From Blastococcus haudaquaticus (lineage in GTDB: Bacteria > Actinomycetota > Actinomycetes > Mycobacteriales > Geodermatophilaceae): a stretch of 64,000 nucleotides of DNA. Of this stretch, positions 61,853 through 64,000 are shown piece by piece (positions within the stretch are counted from its first letter, which is position 1; each line of letters starts with the position of its first letter). The position numbers and the translations under genes were made by a program. The stretch covers positions 106,047 to 170,046 of the forward strand of contig NZ_OCNK01000007.1 of assembly GCF_900230285.1 (NCBI RefSeq), given 5' to 3'. The notes under the pieces were generated by a model. It searched no databases. It saw nothing but the letters and a program-made list of their open reading frames with translations, and had not been told where the DNA came from.

Positions 61853-62748
61853 CGACCCCTGTGCTCTTCGACGTCCCCGGCCCCAAGGCCAAGGCCCGCA
61901 TCCGGATCGGGACCGTGATCGGCGCGCTGCTGATCCTCGGGCTCATCGCGCTGGTGCTCACCCGGCTGGCCGGCAACGGGCAGCTGGACGGCCAGCGCTG
62001 GGCGGTGCTCTTCGACGCCCGCACCGGTGTTCCGCAGACGCTCGGCCGCACCCTGGTCAACACCCTCGAGGTGGCCGCCGTCGGCATGGTGGTGGCCACG
62101 CTCCTCGGCCTGCTGCTGGCCGTCGGACGGCTCTCCGAGCACGCCGCGGTCCGCTGGCTGGCGGGCCTCTACATCGAGTTCTTCCGGGCGATCCCCCTGC
62201 TGGTCGTGATCTTCGCGCTGTACTTCGTGCTGCCGAAGTACGGCATCCGGCCGTCGGCCTTCCAGGCGCTCGCCGGTGGCCTGATCCTCTACAACTCCGC
62301 CGTGCTGGCCGAGATCTTCCGCGCCGGCATCCTGTCCATCGACAAGGGGCAGCGGGAGGCCGCTCTCGGCCTCGGCATGCGCAAGTCGCAGGTGATGACG
62401 CTCGTCCTGCTTCCGCAGGCCACCCGCCGGATGCTGCCGGTGCTCATCGCCCAGCTCGTCGTCCTGCTCAAGGACAGCTCGCTCGGCTTCATCATCGGGT
62501 ACTTCGAGCTGCTGCGCGGCGCCCGCAGCCTGGTCGAGTTCTTCACGCCGCGCTTCGGCAGCGAGTACACCTTCCAGCTGTACGTCGCGGCGGGCCTGAT
62601 CTACATCGTCATCAACGTGCTGCTGTCCCAGGTGGCCAAGTACATCGAGGAGCGCACCCGCCGGAGCGCCAAGGCCGCTGCGGTCAAGGACGTCGCGCTG
62701 CCCGCGGACGCGCCGATGGGCGACAGCTCGACAGCTTCCACCACCTGA
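61849..62748 (+). CDS. gluD: Amino-acid ABC transporter permease (GluD-like)
   Basis: A 299-residue HisMQ-type permease with an extra N-terminal helix (IGTVIGALLILGLIALVLTR) and a hydrophilic C-terminal tail, as in corynebacterial GluD. Motifs: YIEFFRAIPLLVVIFALYFVLP and KGQREAALGLGMRKSQVMTL (EAA loop). Heterodimer partner of GluC; last gene of the operon. Confidence 0.95.
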   Translation: MTTPVLFDVPGPKAKARIRIGTVIGALLILGLIALVLTRLAGNGQLDGQRWAVLFDARTGVPQTLGRTLVNTLEVAAVGMVVATLLGLLLAVGRLSEHAAVRWLAGLYIEFFRAIPLLVVIFALYFVLPKYGIRPSAFQALAGGLILYNSAVLAEIFRAGILSIDKGQREAALGLGMRKSQVMTLVLLPQATRRMLPVLIAQLVVLLKDSSLGFIIGYFELLRGARSLVEFFTPRFGSEYTFQLYVAAGLIYIVINVLLSQVAKYIEERTRRSAKAAAVKDVALPADAPMGDSSTASTT

Positions 62749-62818
62749 CCCATCGGCCCCACGCACGGCGCGCCGCATACGACACGCCGCCCGAGCGCCG
62801 GTGAGACTGGTCCTCACC

Positions 62819-63424
62819 ATGGAGACGATGCACGCCGCCGGACGGCGCACCCTTCCGCCCGTACCCCGGCCCAGCGCTGACAGCGTCGCGGCGGCGGAGG
62901 ACCCGGGTCAGCCCGACAACCCCACGGAACGATTCGTCGTCGACCTGGTCGACGGCGAGTCGCCTGCCACCACGGCCTCGACCGCTGAGGCCTCGACCGC
63001 TGAGGACGACGTCCCGGACGGGGCCGTCGACGGCGGCACCCCCGAGCTGTCGTCGGCATCCTCTCCGGTCAGCCTCGGGGGGGACCCCGCGCAGGAGTTC
63101 GTGACCCGGCTCCGCACGGCGGCGGCCGACTTCGCGGCGGCAGCGGGCGCGGAGTCGGGCGTGGTCCGCGAGGCCGTGCCACCGGCTCGTCATCGTCGGG
63201 CCCGGTGCCGGGTGGTCCTTCGCTACGCCGACGAGTCCGAGGTCGACCTCACCTTCCTGGGCCCGGCCGGCCGGCCGGGGACGCCGTCACGTCACGGCTT
63301 CGACCGCCAGATCCGTCGCTGGCTCCAGGCCGGCCAGCACCGCGAGGAGGCGTGGCTGGTGACCGATCCGGACGCTCCGGACGGCCTCGCCGTCGACCTC
63401 AGCGCCTGGATTGCCGCCGCCTGA
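62819..63424 (+). CDS. Hypothetical protein
   Basis: A 201-residue protein. Residues 1-95 are Ala/Pro/Thr/Asp-rich and look disordered; residues 95-201 form a compact mixed domain (PAQEFVTRLRTAAADFAAAA; RCRVVLRYADESEVDLTFLG; FDRQIRRWLQAGQHREEAWL). No membrane segment or recognised family. ATG 62819 chosen; GTG 62801 and ATG 62828 are alternatives. It lies between gluD and ctaD in the same direction. Confidence 0.6.
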   Translation: METMHAAGRRTLPPVPRPSADSVAAAEDPGQPDNPTERFVVDLVDGESPATTASTAEASTAEDDVPDGAVDGGTPELSSASSPVSLGGDPAQEFVTRLRTAAADFAAAAGAESGVVREAVPPARHRRARCRVVLRYADESEVDLTFLGPAGRPGTPSRHGFDRQIRRWLQAGQHREEAWLVTDPDAPDGLAVDLSAWIAAA

Positions 63425-63439
63425 CCCCGCGCCCCCCTG

Positions 63440-63505
63440 CTCGGGGCGGCGCTCCGGGCCGGCCGGTCGCAGACCGGTCACCCTCGGGTTTCCCTCCGCC
63501 CCGAG
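63440..63505 (+). terminator. Long-range inverted repeat after the hypothetical gene
   Basis: CTCGGGGCGG (63440-63449) and CCGCCCCGAG (63496-63505) are perfect ten-base arms enclosing a smaller GACCGG-type hairpin (around 63464-63477). Confidence 0.45.
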
Positions 63506-63596
63506 ATGCGCCACCATGACGATGCGTGCGGTTCGGCGGACAGCGCCCGAGGGCCCGCGCGGCATGCGTCAGCGCAGAGGATCCGGGGAGTCGCTC

Positions 63597-63671
63597 ATGT
63601 CCCGCACCGTGATGGATCTCGGACGGGAATCCGCCGAGCGCGGTACGACCCGGCAGCGAGGCGCGGCATGA
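63597..63671 (+). CDS. Possible 24-residue leader peptide of ctaD
   Basis: ATG 63597 with GGGGAG six bases upstream reads [20 protein letters not shown] and four more residues, then a TGA that overlaps the ctaD ATG (ATGA). Could couple translation into ctaD. Too short to judge by composition. Confidence 0.35.
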   Translation: MSRTVMDLGRESAERGTTRQRGAA

Positions 63672-64000
63672 CCGCCATCGCGCCGCAGCCGATCGTCAGC
63701 CGGCCGAGCCCGGCGCACGTGGCGGCCAAGGGTTCGCGGTTGTCGAACATCCTGCGGACGACCGACCACAAGACCATCGGCCTGATGTACATGGTCGCGT
63801 CGTTCGCGTTCTTCATCGCGGGCGGGTTGATGGCCCTGCTGATGCGCGGCGAGCTGGCGCGGCCGGAGCTGCAGTTCCTCTCGCCGGAGCAGTACAACCA
63901 GCTGGTGACCATGCACGGCACGGTCATGCTGCTGATGTTCGCGACGCCGCTGTTCTTCGCCTTCGGCAACCTGATCATGCCGCTGCAGATCGGCGCGCCC
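63668..64000 (+). CDS. ctaD: Cytochrome c oxidase subunit I, aa3-type (3' end cut by window edge)
   Basis: The first 111 residues are present. After a short variable start ([20 protein letters not shown]) come the conserved [23 protein letters not shown] (helix 1), the periplasmic [35 protein letters not shown] with the haem a ligand His in TMHGTVM, and [13 protein letters not shown] of the loop after helix 2. This is the haem-copper terminal oxidase core that reduces oxygen at the membrane. The rest lies beyond base 64000. Confidence 0.95.
   Translation, partial: MTAIAPQPIVSRPSPAHVAAKGSRLSNILRTTDHKTIGLMYMVASFAFFIAGGLMALLMRGELARPELQFLSPEQYNQLVTMHGTVMLLMFATPLFFAFGNLIMPLQIGAP

Overview
The window is a GC-rich (visibly above 70 percent, strongly GC3-biased) actinobacterial chromosome segment. 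Gene content points to Geodermatophilaceae or a close relative (Blastococcus, Geodermatophilus, Modestobacter). Supporting signs are LexA boxes of the actinobacterial GAAC-N4-GTTC type, a lexA / LysM-protein / nrdR neighbourhood and an hflX-dapF-miaA-miaB block in the order known from mycobacteria, and many GTG starts with four-base ATGA/GTGA overlaps. The genus is inferred from recollection of gene layouts, not from a database search.

Layout. 1-11.5 kb: pentose (xylose-type) utilisation, with a Gfo/Idh/MocA oxidoreductase cut by the window edge, a ribose/xylose-class ABC importer, two ROK regulators, xylA and xylB. A 16-bp word shared by the importer promoter and the xylR start region ties the importer to the xylose genes. 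11.6-18.5 kb: housekeeping and mixed genes (alpha/beta hydrolase, type II NADH dehydrogenase, DUF2254 membrane protein, carboxylate-amine ligase, HtrA-like protease, diguanylate cyclase). 18.5-23.2 kb: a fully overlapping four-gene BMP-type nucleoside ABC importer operon with a candidate palindromic operator. 23.3-26.3 kb: a WYL regulator divergent from a DinB-like protein, a small acidic protein and a coiled-coil protein. 26.3-29.1 kb: an arsenic/metal locus (cadI plus a small cysteine-ended protein, divergent from arsR-acr3-arsC) with two operators and back-to-back promoters. 29-38.6 kb: DUF4334, DUF4177, acyltransferase, lipase, aldo/keto reductase, secreted hydrolase with a Leu-Ala repeat signal peptide, beta-lactamase-fold hydrolase, EamA exporter and Lrp regulator. 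38.8-43 kb: a copper module (P1B ATPase with an unusual CPD motif behind a CsoR-like operator, DUF6153, Met/His-rich DUF305 lipoprotein) ending in a decayed glycosylhydrolase-like gene and repeats that look like a mobile-element end. 43.1-46.8 kb: nrdR-nrdJ behind tandem NrdR boxes. 47.1-49.9 kb: repeat-rich hypothetical protein, a LysM membrane protein and lexA with three LexA boxes. 50-59.3 kb: secreted protein, PAP2 phosphatase, hflX, dapF-miaA-dioxygenase-like operon, DUF349 protein and miaB. 59.4-62.7 kb: gluABCD-type amino-acid importer with a strong hairpin after the binding protein. 62.8-64 kb: a hypothetical protein and the start of ctaD.

No CRISPR array, tRNA, rRNA, prophage, toxin-antitoxin or recognisable defence system was seen. 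The most informative observations are regulatory (operators matched to their genes), the CPD-type copper ATPase module, and the likely SOS-controlled LysM protein.
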